A stretch of DNA of 64,000 nt, from the NCBI RefSeq assembly GCF_900162815.1, contig NZ_FUGD01000065.1, positions 1 through 64,000 of the forward strand, read 5' to 3'. Origin of the DNA: Psychrobacter pasteurii (lineage in GTDB: Bacteria > Pseudomonadota > Gammaproteobacteria > Pseudomonadales > Moraxellaceae). Below, in pieces: positions 46,095 to 55,374 of the stretch. The translations under genes and the position numbers were made by a program. Position 1 is the first letter of the stretch; each line of letters begins with the position of its first letter. The notes below the pieces were generated by a model that was given only the letters and a program-made list of their open reading frames with translations, did not search any database and was not told where the DNA came from.

Positions 46095-49000
46095 TTATTC
46101 AGAAATCAGTTTATTAATCTCGCTAATCATAACCGATAACGCAGATAACCCAACCTCAGTAGCATCAAGTTTAGACATTTGCTCTGCCATATCTTCGATA
46201 GACTGCTTGTGTACTTGCTGCCACCGTTCAAGTGCTTCAGCTGGTTTCTCTTGTGACAACAGCTTATTCATCATCTGACGCAGACTTCGTGTCAGCTCAT
46301 TAAACAAGGCATAACGAGCGCGTCTATCCCAATGATTTTGCTGTGGTAAATGCTCTACATTTAGCATCAACCAATCAATATGCAAGTTCTGATACACCTC
46401 AAAATACAGCGTTGCAATCTCGTCTACCGGACGATTGTATTGCTCTGCTAATAGTGCTGTATCGAGCGCATCAATGGCATATGGCAATATCGCAAAGCTT
46501 TGCGCTTGATCCTTTTGTATTCCCAAATCAGTTAAATCTGACACATCTTCTTCAAGATGCGCTTCAAACTGCTGGGCAATGATGCCTTGTGACTGGGTTA
46601 ACTCAGAAACACCTTGTTTAAATCTATCAATGGTTGGCGCTACTTGCAAGTCGCTACCAAAGGCGTTGACTAGCCATACAATACCTTGCTCAAGCACTGA
46701 GCGGATTCTGATTTCAAGCTGTAACAGCGTTACCGCATCAACCTTATTATCAAGCGACTCAAGCGTTTTCCAGTTCTCTGTCACACTAAAGATATCTCTG
46801 ACAATCGCATAAGCACGGATTAGAGTCGCCACGCCTTGATTGGTCTCTTCAAATAAGCGGAAGATGGCCTCAATACCAAGACGGTTGACCACGCTATTGG
46901 TCAGATACGTACTGATGATTTCGCGGTGTAAGCGGTGACGTGTCATTTCATCAAAGAAGCGACCTGCCAGCTCATCAGGGAAATATTTACGCAGCTCATT
47001 GGTAAAGTACGGATCATCTGGTAAATCTGACTCTAGTAGCTGCTCATATACCCACATTTTGCCATAAGCAAGTATCACTGATAGCTCAGGGCGCGTCATG
47101 CCTGTACCCGCTTTCATACGCTGCTCAATGACGTCATTGCTAGGCAAGAACTCAATCGCTCTATCAAGACGACCTTGCGCCTCAAGATAATCGATAATAC
47201 GTTTATGGTCAGTTAAGTTCTCAGCGCCATCTAAATGACTCAGCTCAAGCGCTTGCGGCTGCAAGTAATTTTGACGTAATACCAGATGAGCCACTTCATC
47301 AGTCATGCTCTTAAGCAGGTCATTACGCTGCTTGATGGTCATATCGCCCTGCTCGACCACTTTGCCTAGCAAGATTTTGATGTTCACTTCATGGTCAGAG
47401 CAGTTCACGCCAGCTGAGTTATCAATCGCATCGGTGTATAAATGACCGCCCTCATGATCAGGACCACCAGATAGAGCGTATTCAATACGGCCCTGCTGTG
47501 TACACCCAAGGTTACCGCCCTCACCGATTACACGAGAGCGAATGTCTTCACCGTTCACTCGCACTGCATCGTTAGCACGGTCGCCCACATCCGCATCACT
47601 CTCTGCACGGCTCTTGACATAAGTCCCAATACCACCGTTCCAAATCAAATCAACTGGCGCTGTTAATAATCGATTGATCAGCTCATTTGGCGTTAGGTTA
47701 TCCTCGGAAATATCAAACGCTTCTTTCATCTCATCGCTAATGGCAATCGACTTATCTGAGCGTGAGAACACACCGCCACCTTGGCTAATCAATGACTTGT
47801 CATAATCATCCCAAGTTGAGCGTGGTAAATTAAACAAACGCTCGCGTTCTTCATAAGACGCTTTGGTGTCCGGGTTTGGATCAATAAAGATATGCAGGTG
47901 GTTAAAGGCCTCTTGCAGTTTAATATGCTTGGATAACAACATACCGTTGCCAAACACATCGCCGCTCATATCGCCAATACCAACGACAGTAAAGTCATCT
48001 TTATTTTGGATATCTAAGCCGAGCATTCTAAAGTGACGTTTGACTGATTCCCATGCACCGCGAGCCGTGATACCCATCGCTTTATGGTCATAACCGACTG
48101 AACCACCTGACGCAAAGGCATCATCAAGCCAAAATCCGTACTCTTTAGCCACGCCATTGGCGATGTCAGAGAAGCTGGCTGTTCCTTTATCGGCTGCAAC
48201 AACCAAGTATGGGTCATCTTCATCATGACGCACGGTATTATCAGGGTGTACGACATTACCATCGACCAAGTTGTCGGTCACATCAAGCATACCGCGTAGG
48301 AATGTTTGATAACATTCAATGCCCTCTTTTTGAAATACTTCTCGGCCATCGGCAGGGGTTTTCTGCTTAACGATAAAGCCGCCCTTTGACCCGACTGGAA
48401 CGATTACTGCATTTTTCACCATTTGCGCTTTAACCAAACCTAATACCTCGGTACGGAAATCTTCCATACGATCTGACCAACGCAAACCGCCACGCGCGAC
48501 TTTACCACCACGTAAGTGAATGGCCTCAACGCGCGGTGAGTAAACAAAAATCTCAAACATTGGTTTTGGTTTAGGCAGGTTTGGAATCTCACTTGCCGCA
48601 AATTTAAATGACAGACGATCTTTACGATTGCCATCACTATCACGCTGATAGAAGTTAGTACGTAACATGGCGTTGATTAAATCTAAGTACCAACGCAGTA
48701 TTCTGTCTTCATCTAAACTGTCTACTTTAGCTAGTGCTGCTTTTAATTGCTCTTGGCAGGCTTTGGTTTTGTCTGCTCGCGCATTGTCGCTGTATTCAGG
48801 ATTCATACGCGCATCAAACAAGTCAGCAATCATCACAGCGATATCGCCATTTTTAACCAAAGTCTGCTGAATGTATTGACTTGAAAACGGCGCTTTAGCT
48901 TGCAGGATATAACGCATTAATGCACGTAACACGACCACTTCAAAGGTGTCTAGACGAGTAGCTAATACCAGCTCATTGAGCGAATCACTCTCTACATGCC

Positions 49001-50012
49001 CTGCCCAAATTTGAGCCAAACTGTCTTCAAACTGCTCACGAACTACCGCTAAATCAATGGTTTTCTCATTGCGTAGCGTTAGCTCATATTCTTGTAGCCA
49101 CATTGGCTGTTCTGGTACATCAAACTCATAGGTTTGAGCCGATACCACGAGCACGCCGAAGTTTTCTAAGATAGGTAGAATATTGGACAAGATAGTTGGC
49201 TGATTAAGACCGTACAATTTTAGATGTAGCTGATTGCTGTCATCACCGGTTGATTGATACAGCTTCCAAATCATTGGATTGCTGTCACTTAAACTCGCCA
49301 AGCGCTTGGTATCCGCCACGCCTGTGCGCACATCAAAGTGCTCTTTATACGCCGCAGGAATCGTATTCAAGTAACGCTTGAATATGCTATTGGCCTTTTG
49401 CTCACCCAGCGTCTCTAGCATGACTTGCTGATACTGATCACTCCAATCTTCCACCAGACCATTGAGCTCATCTTCAAGTTCGGTCAAATCAACCGAGTTA
49501 ATCTCACCCGGCTCAGTGCGCACATGCACATGAACTCTGGCGTGATACGATTCATCAAATTCGGTAGTAAATCCTGAAGACGTACCATTGAATGCATCGA
49601 CTAACGCCTTTTGAACTTTCACACGCATACTGGTGTTGAATTTATCGCGAGGGATATAAACCAAGCACGACACAAAACGCTGATAATGATCTAAGCGGGT
49701 AAATAGGCGCAGACGTTTTTTGTCTTTAAGCTGCGCAATACCAGCAACGATAGGATACAGCTCATCGATACCGGCTTGGAATAAGCCATCACGTGGCAGG
49801 CTATTAATGATGTGCATATACTTGTGATAGTTGTAGCCATTTTTAGGAAAGTCAGCCTGCTCCATGATTTTGTTGGCTTTTTCACGCAGTAGAGGAATCT
49901 GCTCAACGCTCAGCTGATATGCCTGTGAGGTTAGCAAGCCGATAAAGCGATACTCACCGATTAGATGACCAGATTCATCATATTTATGGATACCTAAGAA
50001 ATCCATATACAC
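46095..50012 (-). CDS. gdhB: NAD-specific glutamate dehydrogenase, large type, N-terminally disrupted
   Basis: The 1305-residue remainder of a GDH_N-type 180-kDa glutamate dehydrogenase, which normally is about 1600 residues. The catalytic domain is present: GGKVARGGLRWSDRMEDFRTEVLGLVKAQMVKNAVIVPVGSKGGFIVK (pieces near residues 500-545), DMSGDVFGNGML, and VIGEGGNLGCTQQGRIEYALSGG. The upstream 112-codon frame at 49984-50322 encodes the normal N-terminus, but is out of frame with it. The homology also suggests a gap of about 180-200 residues between the two pieces. The first codon of this frame is GTG at 50012, without a clear ribosome site. Function may be lost or much altered. Confidence 0.85.
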   Translation of the reverse strand: MYMDFLGIHKYDESGHLIGEYRFIGLLTSQAYQLSVEQIPLLREKANKIMEQADFPKNGYNYHKYMHIINSLPRDGLFQAGIDELYPIVAGIAQLKDKKRLRLFTRLDHYQRFVSCLVYIPRDKFNTSMRVKVQKALVDAFNGTSSGFTTEFDESYHARVHVHVRTEPGEINSVDLTELEDELNGLVEDWSDQYQQVMLETLGEQKANSIFKRYLNTIPAAYKEHFDVRTGVADTKRLASLSDSNPMIWKLYQSTGDDSNQLHLKLYGLNQPTILSNILPILENFGVLVVSAQTYEFDVPEQPMWLQEYELTLRNEKTIDLAVVREQFEDSLAQIWAGHVESDSLNELVLATRLDTFEVVVLRALMRYILQAKAPFSSQYIQQTLVKNGDIAVMIADLFDARMNPEYSDNARADKTKACQEQLKAALAKVDSLDEDRILRWYLDLINAMLRTNFYQRDSDGNRKDRLSFKFAASEIPNLPKPKPMFEIFVYSPRVEAIHLRGGKVARGGLRWSDRMEDFRTEVLGLVKAQMVKNAVIVPVGSKGGFIVKQKTPADGREVFQKEGIECYQTFLRGMLDVTDNLVDGNVVHPDNTVRHDEDDPYLVVAADKGTASFSDIANGVAKEYGFWLDDAFASGGSVGYDHKAMGITARGAWESVKRHFRMLGLDIQNKDDFTVVGIGDMSGDVFGNGMLLSKHIKLQEAFNHLHIFIDPNPDTKASYEERERLFNLPRSTWDDYDKSLISQGGGVFSRSDKSIAISDEMKEAFDISEDNLTPNELINRLLTAPVDLIWNGGIGTYVKSRAESDADVGDRANDAVRVNGEDIRSRVIGEGGNLGCTQQGRIEYALSGGPDHEGGHLYTDAIDNSAGVNCSDHEVNIKILLGKVVEQGDMTIKQRNDLLKSMTDEVAHLVLRQNYLQPQALELSHLDGAENLTDHKRIIDYLEAQGRLDRAIEFLPSNDVIEQRMKAGTGMTRPELSVILAYGKMWVYEQLLESDLPDDPYFTNELRKYFPDELAGRFFDEMTRHRLHREIISTYLTNSVVNRLGIEAIFRLFEETNQGVATLIRAYAIVRDIFSVTENWKTLESLDNKVDAVTLLQLEIRIRSVLEQGIVWLVNAFGSDLQVAPTIDRFKQGVSELTQSQGIIAQQFEAHLEEDVSDLTDLGIQKDQAQSFAILPYAIDALDTALLAEQYNRPVDEIATLYFEVYQNLHIDWLMLNVEHLPQQNHWDRRARYALFNELTRSLRQMMNKLLSQEKPAEALERWQQVHKQSIEDMAEQMSKLDATEVGLSALSVMISEINKLISE

Positions 50013-50322
50013 GTCGGTTGAACGCTACCAATTGCAGTACGCTACGGCCACTGTGGAAATGATGCTCTTCAACGCTCGGGTTAAACAAACGTAGTGCTGG
50101 CTCGTTGTCTTGATAAGATTTTAATAATACAAAATGATGCAGTGCCATGCCTGCTAGGTCGGTATCTGACTCTAGCCCAGCCAAGCGCCCTGCGACGTTG
50201 CGGTAATAGACTGAAATAAAATCTTCCAGCAATGCCTGGTCTTTACTGATATAGCCACTGGCAATATTGGTGATATTTTTAAGACGTTCAGCGCTTAATA
50301 TAAGCGTGTTTTTCATATTCAT
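49984..50322 (-). pseudogene. N-terminal fragment of the NAD-glutamate dehydrogenase gene
   Basis: A 112-codon frame with about 99 residues resembling the GDH N-terminus, with LLEDFISVYYRNVAGRL and ALRLFNPSVEEHHFHSGRSVLQLV, then 13 out-of-frame residues and a stop. The downstream frame resumes at RSTDVYMDFLGIHKYDESG (50024 leftwards). The junction lies around 50024-50030. The family sequence expected after LQLV, including the PFLVDS-like region, is missing. This fits a deletion whose length is not a multiple of three. An assembly gap is an alternative. Confidence 0.75.
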
Positions 50323-50348
50323 TCCCTTGTATTTATCTCAACAATTAA

Positions 50349-50385
50349 TTTTTAGTTATGATGAATTGTTTTTTTAGTTATGATG
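50349..50385. repeat. Two 15-base direct repeats near the NAD-GDH promoter
   Basis: TTTTTAGTTATGATG at 50349-50363 and 50371-50385, 22 bases apart, about two helical turns. They could be regulator sites for the GDH gene. Confidence 0.6.
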
Positions 50386-50694
50386 CAAAATCTTTTGTTA
50401 TGGAATTTTATTCTACGCCTAGTTTTATTGAGACTAAAGGCTTAAACAATGTTTCATCAATTGCCGTTTTACTCATAATTATTAGTAGGTAGTTAGCAAT
50501 GAAACTCGTCTTGAAATCTGAAATTTTTTATTAAATTATTGATAGATATAACAGATAAGCAGTCGTGCCAGCAACTTAAAAGCAATAAACGCGCTATTTG
50601 ATGATTTATAAAAGAAAGTATTACGTTTAGAATATGGACTTTTTGCCTCAGAAGGTTCTTAATAGACTACCTGCGCAACCTGACTGACTGACTG

Positions 50695-50705
50695 GTCTAA
50701 TAGAC
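50695..50705. promoter_or_regulatory. Candidate TetR operator upstream of the TetR gene
   Basis: GTCTA-A-TAGAC, a perfect palindrome, with another TAGAC at 50663-50667. NemR-like repressors are known to bind TAGACC/GGTCTA boxes, and the same half-sites recur at 51947-51961. Confidence 0.5.
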
Positions 50706-50797
50706 TGGAAACTCATGATATTGCAACAATATATAGTTATAGCCAAACGCTAAAAATATAGAAACAGACTTATTAAATAAAAATCGGATCATTATTT

Positions 50798-51472
50798 ATG
50801 ACTTCATTATCAACCTCTACGTTTAATACACCGCCCCCCGCTGAAAAGAATCGGGAATACTTAACACCGGATAACTGTGGTTTTTTCCAAGACACCAGCG
50901 ACACCAAGTCGCATTTGTTGGCAACTGGATACAAACTGCTTGCCCATAAAGGCTTTACAGCCGTTGGTATTAAACAAATACTAGACACCGCTGGCGTGCC
51001 AAAGGGCTCTTTTTACCATTACTTTGCCTCTAAAGAAGCCTTTGGTGAGGCCATCATTAAAGGGTACTTTGAGCATTATAAAAACCGCCTTGAAGCCATC
51101 TCAGATCAAGAAATCAATGCTCAACAAAAGCTATATAACTATTTTCAGTTCTGGTACAACACTCAGCAAAACGAATGTGACCACGAAAAGTGTCTGGTGG
51201 TTAAGCTAAGTGGTGAAGTATCAGACATCTCTGACCCCATGCGTGAAGCGCTGGCGGGCGGCTATATGCAAACCATCAACTGGATTAGCAAACAAATCAA
51301 AGAAGGCTGGGAAGATGGTTCAATACCTAAGACTGAGAACCTAGCTGCAGAGAGTATCGCCAAACGTTGGTATTATGCTTGGCTGGGTGCGAGTTTGATT
51401 GCTAAGACCAGTCGCTCTAATATTCCCCTTGCTGAAGTGTGGCAAATGACGACATCAGAGCTTGGTCGTTAG
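50798..51472 (+). CDS. TetR/AcrR family regulator
   Basis: A 224-residue repressor. The helix-turn-helix is at about residues 55-85, reading GFTAVGIKQILDTAGVPKGSFYHYFASKEAFGEAII in pieces. The C-terminal ligand domain has two cysteines in QNECDHEKCLVVKLSGEVSDIS, which resemble a thiol sensor for electrophiles as in NemR-like regulators. It is followed by a small VOC-like gene, then an aldehyde reductase cluster. Palindromes of TAGAC/GTCTA lie upstream of it and upstream of the yqhD-like gene, suggesting that it controls both. This is inferred, not shown. Confidence 0.88.
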   Translation: MTSLSTSTFNTPPPAEKNREYLTPDNCGFFQDTSDTKSHLLATGYKLLAHKGFTAVGIKQILDTAGVPKGSFYHYFASKEAFGEAIIKGYFEHYKNRLEAISDQEINAQQKLYNYFQFWYNTQQNECDHEKCLVVKLSGEVSDISDPMREALAGGYMQTINWISKQIKEGWEDGSIPKTENLAAESIAKRWYYAWLGASLIAKTSRSNIPLAEVWQMTTSELGR

Positions 51473-51536
51473 AATATTAAATATAAAAGGCGTTTATTGA
51501 CGTAAGTAACGATATATAGAATAAAAGGGATTTAAA

Positions 51537-51848
51537 ATGAAGTTCAATCATATCGGCATTCCTACTCAAGAAAGATTTGAAGGTGAAATTGATTTGCCGC
51601 ATTTAAAAATGACAGTTTCTGATCACGAAAACAACCCTTACGGTATACAGTGGCAGCGCTATTGGGATGATGCGCCTTATCCTGATATTGTAAAGACTAT
51701 CCCCCATGTGGCTTTTGTGGTCGATGACCTAGAAAAAGAGCTTGAAGGTAAGAAGGTTATTATTGAGCCCAACTCCCCTAGCGAAGGCTTAATCGTAGCT
51801 TTTGTTGAAGTCAACGGTGCGCCTATCGAGCTTATGCAGTACTTATAG
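51537..51848 (+). CDS. Small VOC/glyoxalase-like protein
   Basis: A 103-residue protein with VOC-type features: FNHIGIPTQ at the start, KTIPHVAFVVDDLEKELEGKKVI in the middle, and VNGAPIELMQYL at the end. His and Glu residues of the pattern could bind a metal as in glyoxalases, but the protein is short, so it may be a half-size domain that pairs with itself. It is 64 bases downstream of the TetR gene and probably cotranscribed. The start follows AAAAGGGATTTAAA. The substrate is unknown; electrophile detoxification fits its neighbours. Confidence 0.75.
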   Translation: MKFNHIGIPTQERFEGEIDLPHLKMTVSDHENNPYGIQWQRYWDDAPYPDIVKTIPHVAFVVDDLEKELEGKKVIIEPNSPSEGLIVAFVEVNGAPIELMQYL

Positions 51849-51946
51849 CTCACAACACAATCCATAACACAACTGCAATTATTACCGAATATAATTGGTA
51901 GGCGATTGACCTCCTCACCATTTATTAGATAGTTTTGTAAAAATAC

Positions 51947-51961
51947 TAGACGACCGGTCTA
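51947..51961. promoter_or_regulatory. Candidate TetR/NemR-type operator upstream of the yqhD-like gene
   Basis: TAGAC-GACCG-GTCTA. A TATTAT at 51971 is compatible with a -10 box, so a bound repressor would overlap the promoter. Confidence 0.55.
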
Positions 51962-52098
51962 ATCCACCTGTATTATATCCATTATCAATTACGAACTAGC
52001 CTGTCTTAACCATCTAATTTGTAGGCCTAGACTTAATCATTTAACTCCATTTTTTTAAAAAAGCTTCTAACCACATATTCTCAAACTTATTTTCTAGC

Positions 52099-52138
52099 AC
52101 AAATATTACCGTTTAAAAACAAATATCAGCGTTTAAAA
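52099..52138. repeat. Two-copy 20-base tandem repeat in the leader of the yqhD-like gene
   Basis: ACAAATATTACCGTTTAAAA and ACAAATATCAGCGTTTAAAA, head to tail, 18 of 20 bases identical. Confidence 0.8.
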
Positions 52139-52185
52139 GAAGCTTTTTTTCATCCTCATTTTTAGCAAATCAACCAAGGATTTTT

Positions 52186-53406
52186 ATGAATAACTTTCAG
52201 TATTTCAACCCAGTACGTATCGTTTTTGGCGAAGGTCAAATCAAAGAGCTATCAAATTTGGTGCCTAACAATGCTCGCGTGTTAATCACTTACGGTGGTG
52301 GCTCAGCACAGCGTACTGGCACACTTGACGAAGTAAAAGATGCTTTAAATGCTGAGGGCAGCAAACGTGAAGTGTTTGAATTTGGCGGTATTGAGCCAAA
52401 CCCTGAATTCACCACGCTAATGAAAGCGGCTGATATGGTCAATGAAAATAACGTCGACTTTATCTTAGCTGTTGGCGGCGGTTCTGTTATTGATGGCAGT
52501 AAATTTGTCGCATTGGTATCTCACTTAACCGAAGAAGACAGCCCGTCTTCAAATAAGGTATCACGTGAAAAAGCATGGGACGCTTTGACCAGCTTTACTA
52601 AAGGTATCGACTCAGCCATTGATTTAGGCGCAGTATTAACCATTCCAGCAACAGGATCAGAGATGAACTCTGGCGGCGTAATTAATTATAGTGAACGTCA
52701 AGCCAAACTCCCTTTTGGCAACCCACTTACTTATCCTAAATTCTCAATCTTAGACCCTACTAAGACCTTGACCTTACCTGAGCGTCAAGTAATGAACGGT
52801 GTGGCTGATGCCTTTGTTCACGTAATCGAGCAGTATTTAACCTATCCAGTGAATGCTAAAGTACAAGATGCTTTTGCCGAAAGCCTGCTAAAAATCTTAA
52901 TCACTGAAGGTAAAGCCGTTAAAGCCAATCCAGACGACTTAGAGGTACGCAAAAATATCATGTGGACAGCGACTATGGCATTAAACGGCCTAATTGGTGC
53001 TGGCGTGCCACAAGACTGGACCACACACATGATTGGTCACGAATTAACGTCATTACACAGCATCGACCATGCTCGTACGTTAACCATAGTTCTGCCATCA
53101 CTAATGCGTGAGCTAAAAGTCAGCAAAAAAGACAAGCTTCTACAATATGCGCAAAACGTTTGGAATATCAGCACCGATACCGCTCAAGACGAAGACGCTA
53201 TCATTGAAGAAGCCATTGTTCGCACTGAGAACTTCTTCAAAGACTTAGGTTTACCAATCAGTCTTGCTGATGCCAACTTAGATGAAAGCGCTATTGATCC
53301 TATCATCAAGCAATTAGAAGCGCACGGTATGACTAAACTTGGTGAGCACAAAGCCAATGATCTAGAAGTCTCTCGCCGTATCTTACAGCGTGCCGCTCAA
53401 GCTTAA
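52186..53406 (+). CDS. yqhD: Iron-dependent alcohol dehydrogenase / aldehyde reductase, YqhD-like
   Basis: A 406-residue NADPH-dependent aldehyde reductase that detoxifies short-chain and lipid-peroxide aldehydes. It tracks E. coli YqhD: LITYGGGSAQRTGTL, FGGIEPNPEFTTLMKAADMV, LAVGGGSVIDGSKF, VLTIPATGSEMNSGGVI and GVADAFVHVIEQYLTYPVNAK (in pieces). Metal ligands are in DAFVH and HMIGHELTSLHSIDHA. The active form binds iron or zinc. It is preceded by AACCAAGGATTTTT. It heads a run of four detoxification genes and lies after a candidate operator at 51947, consistent with repression by the TetR protein. Confidence 0.93.
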   Translation: MNNFQYFNPVRIVFGEGQIKELSNLVPNNARVLITYGGGSAQRTGTLDEVKDALNAEGSKREVFEFGGIEPNPEFTTLMKAADMVNENNVDFILAVGGGSVIDGSKFVALVSHLTEEDSPSSNKVSREKAWDALTSFTKGIDSAIDLGAVLTIPATGSEMNSGGVINYSERQAKLPFGNPLTYPKFSILDPTKTLTLPERQVMNGVADAFVHVIEQYLTYPVNAKVQDAFAESLLKILITEGKAVKANPDDLEVRKNIMWTATMALNGLIGAGVPQDWTTHMIGHELTSLHSIDHARTLTIVLPSLMRELKVSKKDKLLQYAQNVWNISTDTAQDEDAIIEEAIVRTENFFKDLGLPISLADANLDESAIDPIIKQLEAHGMTKLGEHKANDLEVSRRILQRAAQA

Positions 53407-53465
53407 TTTGTATCATATTGGCCTACTTGCAATCGTTTATAAGCCTTGTACAAAAGCACGGCATT

Positions 53466-53507
53466 GGCACAGCTTACCTACTCTACAATGAAATAGGCAA
53501 CTGTGCC
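53466..53507 (+). terminator. Weak inverted repeat after the yqhD-like gene
   Basis: GGCACAG (53466-53472) and CTGTGCC (53501-53507) with a 28-base loop and no T-run. It could reduce read-through to the next gene or stabilise the mRNA; terminator function is doubtful. Confidence 0.35.
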
Positions 53508-53568
53508 CTTCTCCAATACAAGTTAAATTAATTAAAACAAACGCGAATAACAATAAAGGATGACTCTC

Positions 53569-54618
53569 ATGACTTTTGATACTACCCAATCAGATACCCT
53601 AAATCGTCAGGTAAAACTGGCCAGCCGTCCTCACGGTAAACCGGTGGATGACAACTTTGAATTAACCACGACAGAGGTCCCCACGCCAAGTGACAGCGAG
53701 ATGCTACTACGCACCTTGTATCTATCCCTTGACCCTTACATGCGCGGCCGTATGAGTGACACCAAAAGCTATGCCGATCCCCTAGAAGTGGGCGATGTCA
53801 TGCTAGGCGCCACCGTATCGCAAGTGGTTAGCTCAAACGTTGAAGGCTTTAGTGAAGGTGATATCGTGGTTGCTTACGGCGGCTGGCAGGACTATAGCGT
53901 CAGCAACGGTGAAGGCGTATACAAGCTAACCAAAGACATGAGCAACCCGTCCTACGGCTTAGGCGTACTCGGTATGCCAGGCTTCACCGGCTATATGGGC
54001 CTAACCGATATTGGTAAACCTCAAGCCGGCGAAACTTTAGTAGTGGGTGCAGCAACCGGTCCTGTAGGCGCAACTGTCGGCCAAGTGGGCAAAATTCATG
54101 GCCTAAAAGTAGTTGGCGTGGCAGGTGGTGCTGATAAGTGCAAATATGCGGTAGAAGAATTAGGCTTTGATGTGTGTCTTGATCACCGTGCCGATGACTT
54201 TGAAGCGCAATTAGCAGCAGCGTGTCCTAATGGTATTGATATCTACTATGAAAACGTTGGTGGCCGGGTATTTGATGCGGTATTACCGCTACTCAACGCC
54301 CACGCTCGCATCCCTGTTTGTGGCCTTGCAGCTCACTATAACCAAACCGAACTGCCTGATGGCAAAGACCGCTTAAGCCTGCTAATGAGCACCATCTTAA
54401 GACAGCGCCTAACCGTGAAAGGCTTTATTATCTTTGAAGAGTACGGCGATCACTTCCCGCAGTTCTTACAAACTATGGGCAAATGGGTCACTGAAGGAAA
54501 AGTTAAAACCAAAGAACATATGGTTGATGGTTTGGCTAATGCCCCACTAGGCTTCGTGGATATGCTTGAAGGCAATAACTTTGGTAAAACCGTGGTTAAA
54601 GTTGCTGATCCTAAATAA
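53569..54618 (+). CDS. NADP-dependent oxidoreductase, MDR family (YncB/CurA-like)
   Basis: About 349 residues; a zinc-independent medium-chain reductase that reduces alkenals and alkenones such as curcumin. Family signs are SLDPYMRGRMSD, the GXGXXG-like run VGAATGPVGATVGQVGKIHGLKVVGVAGGADKC (pieces), and IDIYYENVGGRVFDAVLPLLN. I chose ATG 53569: AAAGGA sits eight bases before it, while the upstream ATG at 53560 overlaps the ribosome site. It is 162 bases after the yqhD-like gene, and a DJ-1-like gene follows. Confidence 0.9.
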   Translation: MTFDTTQSDTLNRQVKLASRPHGKPVDDNFELTTTEVPTPSDSEMLLRTLYLSLDPYMRGRMSDTKSYADPLEVGDVMLGATVSQVVSSNVEGFSEGDIVVAYGGWQDYSVSNGEGVYKLTKDMSNPSYGLGVLGMPGFTGYMGLTDIGKPQAGETLVVGAATGPVGATVGQVGKIHGLKVVGVAGGADKCKYAVEELGFDVCLDHRADDFEAQLAAACPNGIDIYYENVGGRVFDAVLPLLNAHARIPVCGLAAHYNQTELPDGKDRLSLLMSTILRQRLTVKGFIIFEEYGDHFPQFLQTMGKWVTEGKVKTKEHMVDGLANAPLGFVDMLEGNNFGKTVVKVADPK

Positions 54619-54687
54619 TAAATAATGAAGCTTAAAATCTCACTCAAAAAACTTACTTAAAAATAGATAATAATCAAAGGACAATAT

Positions 54688-55365
54688 ATGAAAATTTTAA
54701 TGGTACTGACCTCACACGATAAGCTGGCAGAAACTGGCAAAAAAACGGGCTTCTGGTTAGAAGAATTTGCCGCTCCTTACTATGCTTTCAAAGATGCTGG
54801 CGCTGAGATTACATTAGCCTCTCCTGCCGGCGGTCAGCCACCCCTTGACCCAAGCAGTGATGTGCCAGAAGCACAAACTGAATTTACTGAACGCTTTAAA
54901 GCAGATGAAGCAGCCAATAAACAGCTAGCCACTACTCATAAGCTTGCTGAGATTAAGGCAACCGATTATGACGCAGTATTCTATCCAGGCGGTCATGGTC
55001 CTATGTGGGATTTGGCAGTTGATCTAAAATCCATCTCACTTATCGAAGACTTTGTTAAATCAGACAAACCCGTTGCCTTTGTTTGCCACGCACCCGCTGC
55101 TCTGAAAAACGTAAAAGTAGACGGCGAGTACTTGGTAAAAAATAAAAAAGTCACTGGCTTTAGTAACACTGAAGAAGAAGCCGTTGGCCTGACTGACGTG
55201 GTGCCTTTCTTATTAGAAGACGTACTTCAAGAAAATGGCGGTCATTATGAAAAAGGTGCGGACTGGCAATCATACGTGGTTGAAGATGGCTTATTAATTA
55301 CCGGTCAAAACCCTGCTTCATCAGAAGATGTGGCCAAGGTTCTTATTGAACGATTACAAGCCTAA
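54688..55365 (+). CDS. DJ-1/PfpI family protein, type 1 glutamine amidotransferase domain
   Basis: A 225-residue protein of the DJ-1/Hsp31 class. The nucleophile cysteine is in AFVCHAPAAL near residue 134, and YPGGHGPMWDLAVD lies just upstream. Family members act as chaperones or as glyoxalase III that converts methylglyoxal to lactate without a cofactor. The genomic context (aldehyde reductase, alkenal reductase, GST) supports an aldehyde-detoxification role, though no substrate is shown. The start follows AAAGGACAATAT. A GST gene starts 9 bases after its stop, so the two are cotranscribed. Confidence 0.88.
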   Translation: MKILMVLTSHDKLAETGKKTGFWLEEFAAPYYAFKDAGAEITLASPAGGQPPLDPSSDVPEAQTEFTERFKADEAANKQLATTHKLAEIKATDYDAVFYPGGHGPMWDLAVDLKSISLIEDFVKSDKPVAFVCHAPAALKNVKVDGEYLVKNKKVTGFSNTEEEAVGLTDVVPFLLEDVLQENGGHYEKGADWQSYVVEDGLLITGQNPASSEDVAKVLIERLQA

Positions 55366-55374
55366 GGCGAATTT

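Larger units (their letters stand above)
50323..50797. other. Divergent region between NAD-GDH and the TetR regulator
   Basis: 475 AT-rich bases without a gene. The left side (promoter side of GDH) holds a 15-base direct repeat at 50349 and 50371. The right side holds TAGAC/GTCTA elements (50663-50667 and 50695-50705) ahead of the TetR gene. Confidence 0.5.
51849..52185. other. Regulatory region upstream of the yqhD-like gene
   Basis: 337 bases. It holds the palindrome at 51947-51961 with a TATTAT hexamer 20 bases on (51971-51976), then an AT-rich leader with the 20-base tandem repeat at 52099-52138. Confidence 0.55.

Noticed and set aside
50012-50322. Programmed frameshift joining the two NAD-GDH pieces
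   Set aside because: Family residues appear to be missing between the pieces, so a simple slip would not restore the protein.
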